A stretch of 31,793 nucleotides of DNA from positions 1 through 31,793 of the forward strand of contig JAEYXS010000058.1 of assembly GCA_023431185.1 (NCBI GenBank). The letters run 5' to 3'. Positions 15,701 to 21,965 of this stretch are shown here, piece after piece. Positions within the stretch are counted from its first letter, which is position 1. Every line of letters starts with the position of its first letter. The notes below the pieces were generated by a model. That model saw only the letters and a program-made list of their open reading frames with translations, did not search any database and was not told the DNA's origin. The translations under genes were made by a program, and so were the position numbers. This DNA comes from Verrucomicrobiota bacterium (lineage in GTDB: Bacteria; Verrucomicrobiota; Verrucomicrobiia; Limisphaerales; JAEYXS01).

Positions 15701-15889
15701 CTCCCGCGAATCCACCCGCAACTTCCCCTTCTGCAACTCCGCCGCATGACATTCAAAGCAAGCGCGCTGCAACACCGGATACACATCCTTGGCAAAATCC
15801 ACCTCCGCCGCGTGGACCATCAGGCTCAAGCCCAGCGACACCACGCTCAAAGAGCGCAGCAACCATTTCCGTTGATGACCCAAAATCAT
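12758..15889 (-). CDS. PSCyt1/DUF1549/DUF1553 c-type cytochrome protein
   Basis: This is a large exported protein of the planctomycete-type cytochrome family. From the ATG at 15889 it has 1043 residues. A signal peptide (residues 1-27, ending SLMVHA) precedes a haem-binding-like domain with CFECH, then DUF1549 (starting near VDHFVLAQLEQEGL), which contains a second CAQCHNHKYDP motif. A middle region with a coiled-coil stretch (about 400-450) follows, and the C-terminal DUF1553 domain contains NRWWMELFGHGLV. The open frame extends to 16102, but those 71 codons precede the signal peptide and look non-coding. It is paired with the downstream DUF1501 gene, 6 nt away. The enzymatic role is unknown; haem-linked oxidation in polymer breakdown has been suggested for the family. 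Confidence 0.9.
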   Translation of the reverse strand: MILGHQRKWLLRSLSVVSLGLSLMVHAAEVDFAKDVYPVLQRACFECHAAELQKGKLRVDSREALLAGKVIVPGKASESELYRRITLPKGHEEAMPNRGEPLSKAEAGKIRAWIDAGAKWPENFTGGKHWAYEVPKQAALPAVKQKAWPKNAVDHFVLAQLEQEGLKPSPEADKAALIRRVTLDLTGLPPKPEEVQAFLADKSASAYEKLVDRLLASPQYGVRWARPWLDLARYADSHGFQRDDLRDLWPYRDWVINALNADMPFTQFTIEQLAGDLLPNATDAQRVATGFNRSAPTNVEAGSDPEETRVNQVLDRVNTLGAVWLGTTLECAQCHNHKYDPITMKDYYGLFAFFNNTALEADRTNPKVPGSIQFKGPYLTVEDAETKAAREKLTAEMSGIDEKIAEREKALSGRVAEMEKALAAKAGKVLQEHVLEIAQFETKEGSAGQVQPDKSVLINDEAPDKDTYIVTVNTTLKDITGFKLEALTDPSLPGNGPGRGDDMRPNFVLNTFAVSAAKLNSAENKPVKLAKAKADFAQKGFDPAGAIDEDAKSAWAINPQFGKPHWATFETENPVGYEGGTKLTFTLVQEFGGGRLIGRLRLSALTGNPEAEAMPADVVAALKVAEAKRTAKQKKAITEFCLAQDEELRKLRLKKLDLDRKLKAAKGQSTLVMQEVEQPRMSTIFGRGDFRSPGEKIAPGVPEVLHQVKLTSKATNKADAVRPAEDSQPYLTRLDLAKWLVDRDNPLVARVTVNRWWMELFGHGLVATPEDFGIKGEVPTHPELLDWLAVEFMDKGWSMKQTLKTMVMSATYRQASKVSTELLALDDQNKLYARGPRFRMDAEMIRDNALAMAGLISLEQGGPPIKPYQPDGLWLKVGGQKYDYVVSPGEEKYRRGVYVVWKRGAPYPSFTTFDASGRMACTVKRSRSNTPLQALTLLNDPVYVEAAFGLAQRVIREVPQGDVVTRVERAFAICLARQPKAEEAKVLAELYAKQLAAYRADVRAAKELLGNFEAPKGVEAAEFAAWYGVATAMLNLDETITKN

Positions 15890-16235
15890 GATGACAGATG
15901 ACCAGACGCGCTGGCACAGCAAACGGGTTACACGGCGAATGCCCGCACCATACTCCCTTCGTCCATCTTCAACCATGAAGAAATGCACCACCCAAATGTA
16001 AAATCCTGCCCCCGACTCCTCCCGAGCAGCCGCTTTCCCCCCGCCTTTTCCACTCCCCATCTCAATCTTCATGCCCGCCATTCTAACAGGGGGGTAGGAC
16101 ATTGGCTGTCCATGGTCCCCTTTTGTTGAAAATATTTGCAGAAATCACAACCCACTCATCATGAGAATCTTACACAAGAAAATCCGCTCAAAACCGAAAA
16201 ATCCCGAAAAATAATTCGCCCCAATTCCTTGGACC

Positions 16236-16255
16236 GCGGGTTGTCCTCAACCCGC
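16236..16255. repeat. Palindrome 1 (GCGGGTTG stem)
   Basis: GCGGGTTG and CAACCCGC form a perfect 8-bp stem with a TCCT loop. No T-tract follows on either strand. It is the first of four palindromes within 350 nt. Confidence 0.6.
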
Positions 16256-16413
16256 AGCAACTCCCATAAGCAAATTCAGGCACACTTCGCCAAAAACCTC
16301 CCACCAACAAGCCCCCTCCATTCGGTTGAAACTCTCTTTGCTCTCTCTGCCGTTAATCCCCCGCTTTTCCCGTTCGCCGCCACCACGCTCAACCCTCCAC
16401 CACTCCACTCCCT

Positions 16414-16441
16414 CCTCGGCACATGTACACAAGTGCCGAGG
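16414..16441. repeat. Palindrome 2 (CCTCGGCAC stem)
   Basis: CCTCGGCAC and GTGCCGAGG form a perfect 9-bp stem around a 10-nt loop. There is no terminator-like T-tract. Confidence 0.65.
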
Positions 16442-16520
16442 TTTCCTACCAATTCCCCATGAACCCTCCCCCGCTGATCGACTCCCCGCTCCCTTGGCCC
16501 AACGGGCCAAAAGAATCCAG

Positions 16521-16580
16521 CCCAGGGCAGGTCGCCTGCCCTGGGTACCCGCGCTATCAACACGCGGCCTGAAAGGCCGC
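16521..16580. repeat. Palindromes 3 and 4, compound element
   Basis: CCCAGGGCAGG and CCTGCCCTGGG (16521-16545) form a perfect 11-bp stem with a 3-nt loop. CCGCG and CGCGG (16549-16567) can form a second short stem. GCGGCCT and AGGCCGC (16564-16580) form a 7-bp stem with a GAA loop that competes with the second. This has the architecture of a REP or miniature structured element. Confidence 0.65.
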
Positions 16581-16712
16581 CAGACCTTCCCCCGCTACCG
16601 GCACGAACAGATTTACCGGCGGCGTTACGGCGGGGACCAGTGCGGTCATCTACACACTCATGTCGCACCTCCATGGGATTACTCTTGAAGAACTGCTTCT
16701 GGAGGTCTTTTA

Positions 16713-17537
16713 ATGTGTTCTGAAATGGCCAATCCGCATAAAAGCAAGGCTGGTTTGGACGAAGCCTTTCAGACTCTCGAACTCGACTGTGGCGCAACCG
16801 AGGAAATGGTAAGACAAGCCTACCGAGAGTTAGTGAAAATCTGGCACCCAGACCGGTTTGAGAACGACGCAAAACTGAAAGCACGGGCCCAAGAGAAACT
16901 GAAGAACATCAACTTGGCCTATGAACTGTTGATTGATCATTTCAACTCAACAAAACCGACTGCACCGGGCCGATATGCTGACAACCCCATGGCTCAAGCT
17001 AATACGGCCTGGGATACAGAAAAAACATATCCTCGTGTGCTGATGATTAGCATTATCGGCCTTATTGCGTTTCTTTTTTTCTACAAGATTGCTTCGACTC
17101 CTTCCAAAAGAGCCAAAAATGAGCTCACACAGTATAACAACGTAGCTGGCTCGAAAGAACCCCAGCAAAGTATGGTCACTAGCCAAGTTACACCCGCAGT
17201 TACAGCACAGCAAAAAACAGGCAAGCTTTCACTGGAGCAAAAGAATGAGATTTTGCGGAGAATGGGTTATGACCCTGCTAAGTATGAAGTAGGTGACGAC
17301 AACTACATTTACGAGCGTGACCAACAGCCTCCTCCGCAGGAGACATTCAAATCAATAACAATACCAAAAGACGTCAAATTCGTAATCTTCGTCGATCGTC
17401 CAAATGGTTCAAGAGACAGCTATTTTTCCAAGAAGAAACCCGAACCATTTGGCGCCGGTTACAAGATTTACGAGTATTTTACCAGGTCCGAACTAGTTGT
17501 GAACGGGCAACTCACAATAACACCTGTTAACGAATAA
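16713..17537 (+). CDS. J-domain protein with one transmembrane segment
   Basis: This is a DnaJ-type co-chaperone domain attached to a membrane anchor. The J domain covers about residues 14-78, with the essential HPD at 45-47 (WHPDRF) and a helix IV region NINLAYELL. A single hydrophobic helix follows at about 108-127 (RVLMISIIGLIAFLFFYKIA). Residues 130-274 form a polar C-terminal region, with a linker and possibly a small beta-rich domain near the end. I do not recognise that part. The J domain would face the cytosol and could recruit DnaK to the membrane. It is not a classical DnaJ because the Gly/Phe and zinc-finger regions are missing. A strong GGAGGT lies 6 nt before the ATG, unlike most neighbours, and the base composition is lower in GC. 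Confidence 0.85.
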   Translation: MCSEMANPHKSKAGLDEAFQTLELDCGATEEMVRQAYRELVKIWHPDRFENDAKLKARAQEKLKNINLAYELLIDHFNSTKPTAPGRYADNPMAQANTAWDTEKTYPRVLMISIIGLIAFLFFYKIASTPSKRAKNELTQYNNVAGSKEPQQSMVTSQVTPAVTAQQKTGKLSLEQKNEILRRMGYDPAKYEVGDDNYIYERDQQPPPQETFKSITIPKDVKFVIFVDRPNGSRDSYFSKKKPEPFGAGYKIYEYFTRSELVVNGQLTITPVNE

Positions 17538-17587
17538 GCGCAATTCGCTCAAAGAGCGGTCATTTACTTTCAAGCCTGACATTCAAA

Positions 17588-17842
17588 TCATAGACAAGCT
17601 TTTGACTGCACCTGCTGGATATAAAAAGCTCGCCTCATCTCGCACTCACTTATTTTATTAAACAAATACAATTCGCCCTTTCCCTGGTCATCAACTAAGC
17701 GGGTGGAAACAGAGTGCAGAAATTCGTTTCGGATAGGATAATCGCGAACAACGACCCAATCGCCAAGCTTCAAAGCATCATCAGCCAAAAGAGATTGTAG
17801 TTCAACCTCGCCACTAATTACTCGTATCTCAGGTGTAATCAT
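17588..17842 (-). CDS. Small hypothetical protein
   Basis: This is an 84-residue polar protein with no recognised domain, signal or membrane segment. It starts MITPEIRVISGEVELQSL and ends VQSKACL. I chose the ATG at 17842 because AGAAGG lies 7 nt upstream on the minus strand. A TTG at 17908 would extend it by 22 residues. It converges with the J-domain gene, ending about 50 nt from that gene's stop. Its composition is as low in GC as the J-domain gene, so both may have arrived together. Confidence 0.45.
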   Translation of the reverse strand: MITPEIRVISGEVELQSLLADDALKLGDWVVVRDYPIRNEFLHSVSTRLVDDQGKGELYLFNKISECEMRRAFYIQQVQSKACL

Positions 17843-18047
17843 AAACTTACCTTCTGTTGTGTTTGACTTGTAATGTTCAAGAAACACCTGCCGCAAAATG
17901 CGTGCCAAACACTTCTAACGTGTCAAACCGCTTGTGATGAGTAGCAAACAAACAACGAATTTTGATGCACACCAAAATGAACTTCAAATGCATGCTACAG
18001 AACACACCCGTAATGTGCATATTCTCCTCAAGCCCTACGCTATTATC

Positions 18048-18117
18048 TCACGCCTCAGTCATGCACTTGAGCACGCAAGCCTTCATGCTTCGTCTGGCTG
18101 ATGGACGGCCTCGCCAG
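18048..18117 (-). pseudogene. Remnant of a second nucleotide cyclase gene (3' tail)
   Basis: The plus-strand sequence 18048-18117 aligns with the 3' end of the cyclase gene (18522-18602). About 58 of 68 positions match by my count, apart from one 11-nt deletion. On the minus strand the two parts encode PSISQTKHE and, one frame over, KACVLKCMTEA-stop. The intact cyclase ends PSIIQTKHEGEQKACVLKCKTEG. The deletion falls between two GAAG copies present in the intact gene and shifts the frame. The homology stops abruptly after about 18117, so only the last 25 or so codons remain. Confidence 0.75.
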
Positions 18118-18361
18118 CCCGTCGCCATTCGGCAACAACTCCAATCAGGTCAAACTCCATCGCCACCCCGGCAATCATCAGCGATAGCACCACATGATCC
18201 ACCCGCAAACCGTTCCAGAAGTAAACACCTGCGCCCGCCACCACCAATGCATACGCCAATACTCGCAATGGCTGGCTGCTGGTTCTGCGTTTCCAATTCC
18301 GCAAGAGCCATAACCAGCCATACAGCAAACCGGCGGCTATCAATGCTTTAATCCAAACCAT
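18083..18361 (-). CDS. Small membrane protein, hypothetical
   Basis: This 92-residue protein has two to three hydrophobic segments: residues 2-18 (VWIKALIAAGLLYGWLW), a second helix around 34-48 (LAYALVVAGAGVYFW) and a third around 54-70. No family is recognised. I chose the ATG at 18361 because GGGAAGG lies just before it; a GTG four codons earlier is possible. The last 10 or so codons (GEAVHQPDEA) read through the cyclase-tail remnant in a different frame, so the present C-terminus was probably created by a rearrangement. It may be a real small gene or a decaying one. Confidence 0.45.
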   Translation of the reverse strand: MVWIKALIAAGLLYGWLWLLRNWKRRTSSQPLRVLAYALVVAGAGVYFWNGLRVDHVVLSLMIAGVAMEFDLIGVVAEWRRAGEAVHQPDEA

Positions 18362-18521
18362 AAACCTTCCCACTCAAGATCTATCATCTTAGAAACCTGC
18401 TAATCAGCAAAGCAATCCCAACCCGAGAAACCAGCCTCACCCCATCCTGTAGGCCAGCCGGTGCAACCGGTCCCGTTAATCCTGTCAAAACCCTCCCCAG
18501 TTACGCATCACGCCCCCCCGC

Positions 18522-19772
18522 TCACCCCTCCGTCTTGCACTTCAGCACACACGCCTTCTGCTCCCCTTCATGCTTCGTCTGGATGATCGAGGGCGTCGCC
18601 TGCACCGTGCCGCCCAGCACATCGAAAAGTTCCGGACTGAACACGATCTCGCCGCCCTTCGCCCCGTCGCAATAGCGCGACGCCTTGTTCACCGTGTCGC
18701 CGATCACCGTGTATTCCAGCCGCTCCTCCGCGCCGATGAATCCATGCAGCACCTCGCCCGTGTGCAGGCCGATGCCCAGCTCGCAATACGGCAGCCCTGC
18801 CGCCTTTCGCCGCGAATTAACCCGCTCCGCCGCCGCCTGCATCCCGATGGCCGCCCGCACCGCCTTCATCGCGTGATCCGGATCGATCTCCGGACTGCCG
18901 AACACCGCCAGGATCGCGTCCCCCATGAACTTGTCCACTGTCCCGTCGTATTGGAAAACCACCTCGACCAGCGCCGAGAAATAATCATTGAGCATCTCCA
19001 CCACCATCTCCGAGGGCATGCCCGTGCTCACCCGCGTGAACCCGCGCAGGTCGGAGAGCAAAATGGTCACCTGCGATTTCTGCCCGCCCGGCTTCAATTT
19101 CCCCTCCTGCGCCTTCTGGAGCAGCGTGCTTCGCAGCTTCGGGGAGAAATTCGCCAACAGATGCTCCATCGTCTTGTTCTTCTGCGCCAGGCTCGCCTGC
19201 AAATGCTGGTTCGCCACCGCCGCGGCCGCGTAATGCGCCACGGAGACCAGGAATTGCAGATCCTCTTTGCAAAACGCCGCTGATCGCTCCGGATTATCCA
19301 CGCACAGGACGCCCATGGGATTTCCCTGCCACAATAGCGGCACATACATGCCCGTCCGCACGCCGATGCGCTGGATGCTCTTGGTCAGATCCTGATCGCT
19401 TCCATCATCGCTCCAGATGAAACCGTTCCCTTCGCTGATGGCCCGCTTGATGAGCGTCCGGCTGATGGGCGGATTATCCAGCGGGATGCTCGCCCGCAAG
19501 GCCAGCTTGCCCGAAGCCGGTTCAAAGATGAGCAAGGCCCCGCGCAACGCTCCCGGGATCAAGTCCACCACGCGATTCAAAATCAGCGCATACAACGCCT
19601 TCTCATCCCGCTCCGCCGCGAATTGCAACGGCAGGTCATACAGCAGATTTAGCCGCGCCGTCGCATCATCCGCCAGTCCGGTCATCGGCAGGGGCGTCTT
19701 GTGCGCCAGACTCACCGAGTCCATGATCTTGATCGGCCCCGTCTCCCCCGGTGATAGTTGATTGGCTTGCAT
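18522..19772 (-). CDS. GAF domain-containing class III nucleotide (adenylate) cyclase
   Basis: This enzyme is predicted to make cAMP from ATP and has 416 residues. A GAF sensor domain (about 40-190) is followed by a connecting helix and a class III catalytic domain (about 233-400). Metal-binding Asp241 (LLSDLRGF) and Asp285 (KFMGDAILAVFG) are present, with Lys281 and Thr355 (EYTVIGD) as the purine-recognising pair, Asn362 and Arg366 for the transition state. A Lys/Thr pair is typical of the class IIIb group, which favours ATP and is often stimulated by bicarbonate. There is no membrane segment. The tail of a second cyclase gene lies about 400 nt downstream. A cyclic-nucleotide-binding MscS-type channel is encoded 5.3 kb away. 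The GAF ligand cannot be read from the sequence. Confidence 0.93.
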   Translation of the reverse strand: MQANQLSPGETGPIKIMDSVSLAHKTPLPMTGLADDATARLNLLYDLPLQFAAERDEKALYALILNRVVDLIPGALRGALLIFEPASGKLALRASIPLDNPPISRTLIKRAISEGNGFIWSDDGSDQDLTKSIQRIGVRTGMYVPLLWQGNPMGVLCVDNPERSAAFCKEDLQFLVSVAHYAAAAVANQHLQASLAQKNKTMEHLLANFSPKLRSTLLQKAQEGKLKPGGQKSQVTILLSDLRGFTRVSTGMPSEMVVEMLNDYFSALVEVVFQYDGTVDKFMGDAILAVFGSPEIDPDHAMKAVRAAIGMQAAAERVNSRRKAAGLPYCELGIGLHTGEVLHGFIGAEERLEYTVIGDTVNKASRYCDGAKGGEIVFSPELFDVLGGTVQATPSIIQTKHEGEQKACVLKCKTEG

Positions 19773-20073
19773 GCTTTGAAAAATGAAAACACCCGTGCGA
19801 AACGATAACGCCCATCGCCCCGCTCCGTGTGACTAGGTTAAAAGGCTAGAAGCGATTTCCCTTCCGGTCAATCGCCGTCCATCCGGATTTTACTTACCAA
19901 TCTTGTCCTCCCCATCGGTTTGTGAAACAGCAGGTGACTTTCGTGATTCGACCAGGATGCTCCAAACTTTCTCCCTCTGCCCTCACCGTGTCCGCTCTTT
20001 CAGAGACAGGTCACACCACTTGCTTTTCCTCTCCCCTCTCAGGTAGCGTTCCTCCCATCAATATTTTTAAAAC
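19773..20073. other. Divergent intergenic region between cyclase and gcvT
   Basis: The region contains the start regions of two divergent genes. I looked for glycine riboswitch features ahead of gcvT and found none convincing. No Shine-Dalgarno precedes either start, and no strong hairpin or promoter motif stands out. Confidence 0.5.
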
Positions 20074-21222
20074 ATGTCTGCCTCGCTGAAACAAACGCCC
20101 CTCTACGCCACCCATCAGGCCCTTGGCGGCCGCCTCATCGAATTCGGCGGCTGGGAAATGCCGGTGCAATACACCAGCATCATCGATGAACACCAGACCG
20201 TGCGGAACGCCGTCGGCATCTTCGATATCTGTCACATGGGCGAGGTTTTCATCAGCGGCGCGGGCGCCCTGGCATTCCTGAACCACCTGCTCACGAACGA
20301 CGCAAATAAACTCGCCGTCGGCCAGGGGCAATACACCCAGATGTGCCAGGAAGACGGCGGCACCGTGGACGACCTCTACCTCTACCGCCTCACGGACAAG
20401 GAATACCTGCTCATCATCAATGCCTCCCGCATCGATGCCGATGTCGCCTGGATGCAGAAACAGCTCGCCACCTTCCCGCAGCGTAACCTGATCTCCTTCG
20501 AGAACCGCTCGGACAAATACGGTGCCATCGCCCTCCAAGGCCCCAAGGCAGTCGAGTTCATCAATGACGTTTTCCCCGGCGGCTCCCATGCCGGCACCCG
20601 CGTCCACAAGGTCACCGAGCTGCAGAAGAACCAGATCGCGACCTTTAATCTCAAGGGCACCGGCTGGCTCTGCTGGGTGGCCCGCACCGGCTACACCGGT
20701 GAGGACGGCTTCGAGATCGTCACTACATCATCCAAAATCCTCGAAGTCTGGGATGCCTTGATGGATGCCGGTAAAACTCACGGTCTCAAGCCCGCCGGCC
20801 TCGGCGCGCGCGACACCTTGCGCACCGAAGTCTGCTATCCCCTCTACGGCCACGAGCTCGATGAAAAGACCAGCCCCATCGAAGCCGGCCTCGGCAGCTT
20901 CGTCTCTTTCGAGAAAGGCCCCTTCATCGGCCACGATGCCCTGCTCACACAAAAGACCAAAGGCCCCCAGAAACGCTGCGTCGCCTTCAAGATGACGGAC
21001 AAATCCGCCCCGCCCCGCCCCGGTTACACCGTGTGGAATGGCGAAGCCCAAGTCGGCCAGGTCGTCAGCGGGACCTTGAGCCCCAGTCTGAATCTCGGCA
21101 TCGGCCTCGCCTACGTGAAGCCGGAACTGGCCAGGAAAGACACTGTCATCCACATCGACATCCGCGGTAAAAAATTCGCCGCCCAAGTCGTCGGCAAACC
21201 CATTTATCGAAAAGCTGTTTGA
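20074..21222 (+). CDS. gcvT: Glycine cleavage system T protein (aminomethyltransferase)
   Basis: This protein transfers the methylene group from aminomethyl-lipoyl-GcvH to tetrahydrofolate and releases ammonia. It has 382 residues, within the usual range. Recognised segments are the N-terminal TPLYATHQALGGRLIEFGGWEMPVQY, the folate-site region QEDGGTVDDLYLYRL, GYTGEDGFEI, and LGARDTLRTEVCYPLYGHEL. The C-terminal barrel begins near KRCVAFKM. gcvH follows 36 nt later on the same strand, so the two form an operon that ends at the terminator at 21662. gcvP is absent from the window. No Shine-Dalgarno is seen; the ATG at 20074 gives the normal N-terminus. Confidence 0.98.
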   Translation: MSASLKQTPLYATHQALGGRLIEFGGWEMPVQYTSIIDEHQTVRNAVGIFDICHMGEVFISGAGALAFLNHLLTNDANKLAVGQGQYTQMCQEDGGTVDDLYLYRLTDKEYLLIINASRIDADVAWMQKQLATFPQRNLISFENRSDKYGAIALQGPKAVEFINDVFPGGSHAGTRVHKVTELQKNQIATFNLKGTGWLCWVARTGYTGEDGFEIVTTSSKILEVWDALMDAGKTHGLKPAGLGARDTLRTEVCYPLYGHELDEKTSPIEAGLGSFVSFEKGPFIGHDALLTQKTKGPQKRCVAFKMTDKSAPPRPGYTVWNGEAQVGQVVSGTLSPSLNLGIGLAYVKPELARKDTVIHIDIRGKKFAAQVVGKPIYRKAV

Positions 21223-21258
21223 CCAACACGCGTTCCCTGTTTTCAATCCCTCAACTTT

Positions 21259-21642
21259 ATGTCGAACGTTCCAGCAGATCTGAAATACGCCCCCTCGCAC
21301 GAATGGGTCCGCATCGCCGGTGACATCGCCACCATCGGCATCACCGACCACGCCCAGGCCGAGCTCACAGACATCGTCTTTGTGGAGCTGCCCCAAGTCG
21401 GCCGCAAACTCGCTGCCGGTGAAGCCTGCGCCGTCGTGGAATCCGTGAAGACCGCGAGCGACATCTACTCCCCCGTCTCGGGTGAGATCACCGAGGTGAA
21501 CCAGGCCATCGCGGACAACCCCGCCCTCGTGAACCAATCCGCCTTCGGTGACGGCTGGTTCTTCAAGGTGAAACTCGCCAACCCCGGCGACCTCGCCAAG
21601 CTCCTCACCCCCGACGCCTACCGCACCCAGACCGGCGGTTGA
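21259..21642 (+). CDS. gcvH: Glycine cleavage system H protein
   Basis: This is the small lipoyl carrier that shuttles the aminomethyl group between GcvP, GcvT and the dehydrogenase. Its 127 residues are the normal length. The lipoylated lysine is Lys64 in VVESVKTASDIYSPVSG, and the N-terminal SHEWVRIAGDIATIGIT matches the family. It follows gcvT by 36 nt and is followed by a strong terminator. The partner gcvP (one or two subunits) and lipoate enzymes are not in this window. Confidence 0.98.
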   Translation: MSNVPADLKYAPSHEWVRIAGDIATIGITDHAQAELTDIVFVELPQVGRKLAAGEACAVVESVKTASDIYSPVSGEITEVNQAIADNPALVNQSAFGDGWFFKVKLANPGDLAKLLTPDAYRTQTGG

Positions 21643-21661
21643 TTTCCATCCCCTCGATAGC

Positions 21662-21695
21662 AAAAGCCCCGCCAGTCATCACCGGCGGGGCTTTT
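21662..21695 (+). terminator. Rho-independent terminator after gcvTH
   Basis: AAAAGCCCCGCC (21662-21673) and GGCGGGGCTTTT (21684-21695) form a 12-bp perfect stem with a 10-nt loop, followed by a T-tract. It is 20 nt after the gcvH stop. The A-run at its left end means it could also work on the minus strand. Confidence 0.93.
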
Positions 21696-21965
21696 TCATT
21701 GATTGACAGTGCTGCCGCACCCCCACCTGCCCCGGTGGCGATACGTCCCCGGTGACCGGTGTCTGCACTGACGCGTCTTCCACGCCCGGTGTCTGGGACG
21801 CCGCCTGGCTGTTCGGCTTCCTCATTTCCTCTGCTTGGGATGCTATCTCCTGAACGGATTTTACCCTGCCCCATATCAATTCCCGTCCCAGTTTCACCAA
21901 AATCGGGGAAGCTGGTTTTCGTCCAAGGCTTATGCTCTAATTAACATCCAACCTCACCCATCGCT

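Larger units (their letters stand above)
15890..16712. other. Gene-poor intergenic region with palindromes
   Basis: No convincing gene is present. The first part (15890-16102) is open in the minus frame of the cytochrome gene but lies before its signal peptide. Positions 16110-16215 are AT-rich and may hold that gene's promoter. Positions 16236-16580 contain four separate hairpin-forming palindromes, annotated individually. The last 120 nt lead into a GGAGGT ribosome-binding site for the J-domain gene. Minus-strand open frames here are Gly/Arg-rich and look spurious. Confidence 0.6.

Noticed and set aside
15890..16102. N-terminal extension of the DUF1549/DUF1553 protein
   Set aside because: The 71 extra residues precede a clear signal peptide that starts at the ATG at 15889, so they are unlikely to be translated.
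19773..20073. Possible glycine riboswitch before gcvT
   Set aside because: Expected aptamer pieces (for example CCGAAGG and the CTCAGGCAAAAGGAC-like end) are not present. Only a loose CTCTCAGGTAGC was seen.
21679..21900. Minus-strand 73-residue ORF (TTG or GTG start) between gcvH and the adenylate kinase gene
   Set aside because: It has no ribosome-binding site, ends inside the gcvH terminator stem and has no recognisable features. A small real protein cannot be fully excluded.
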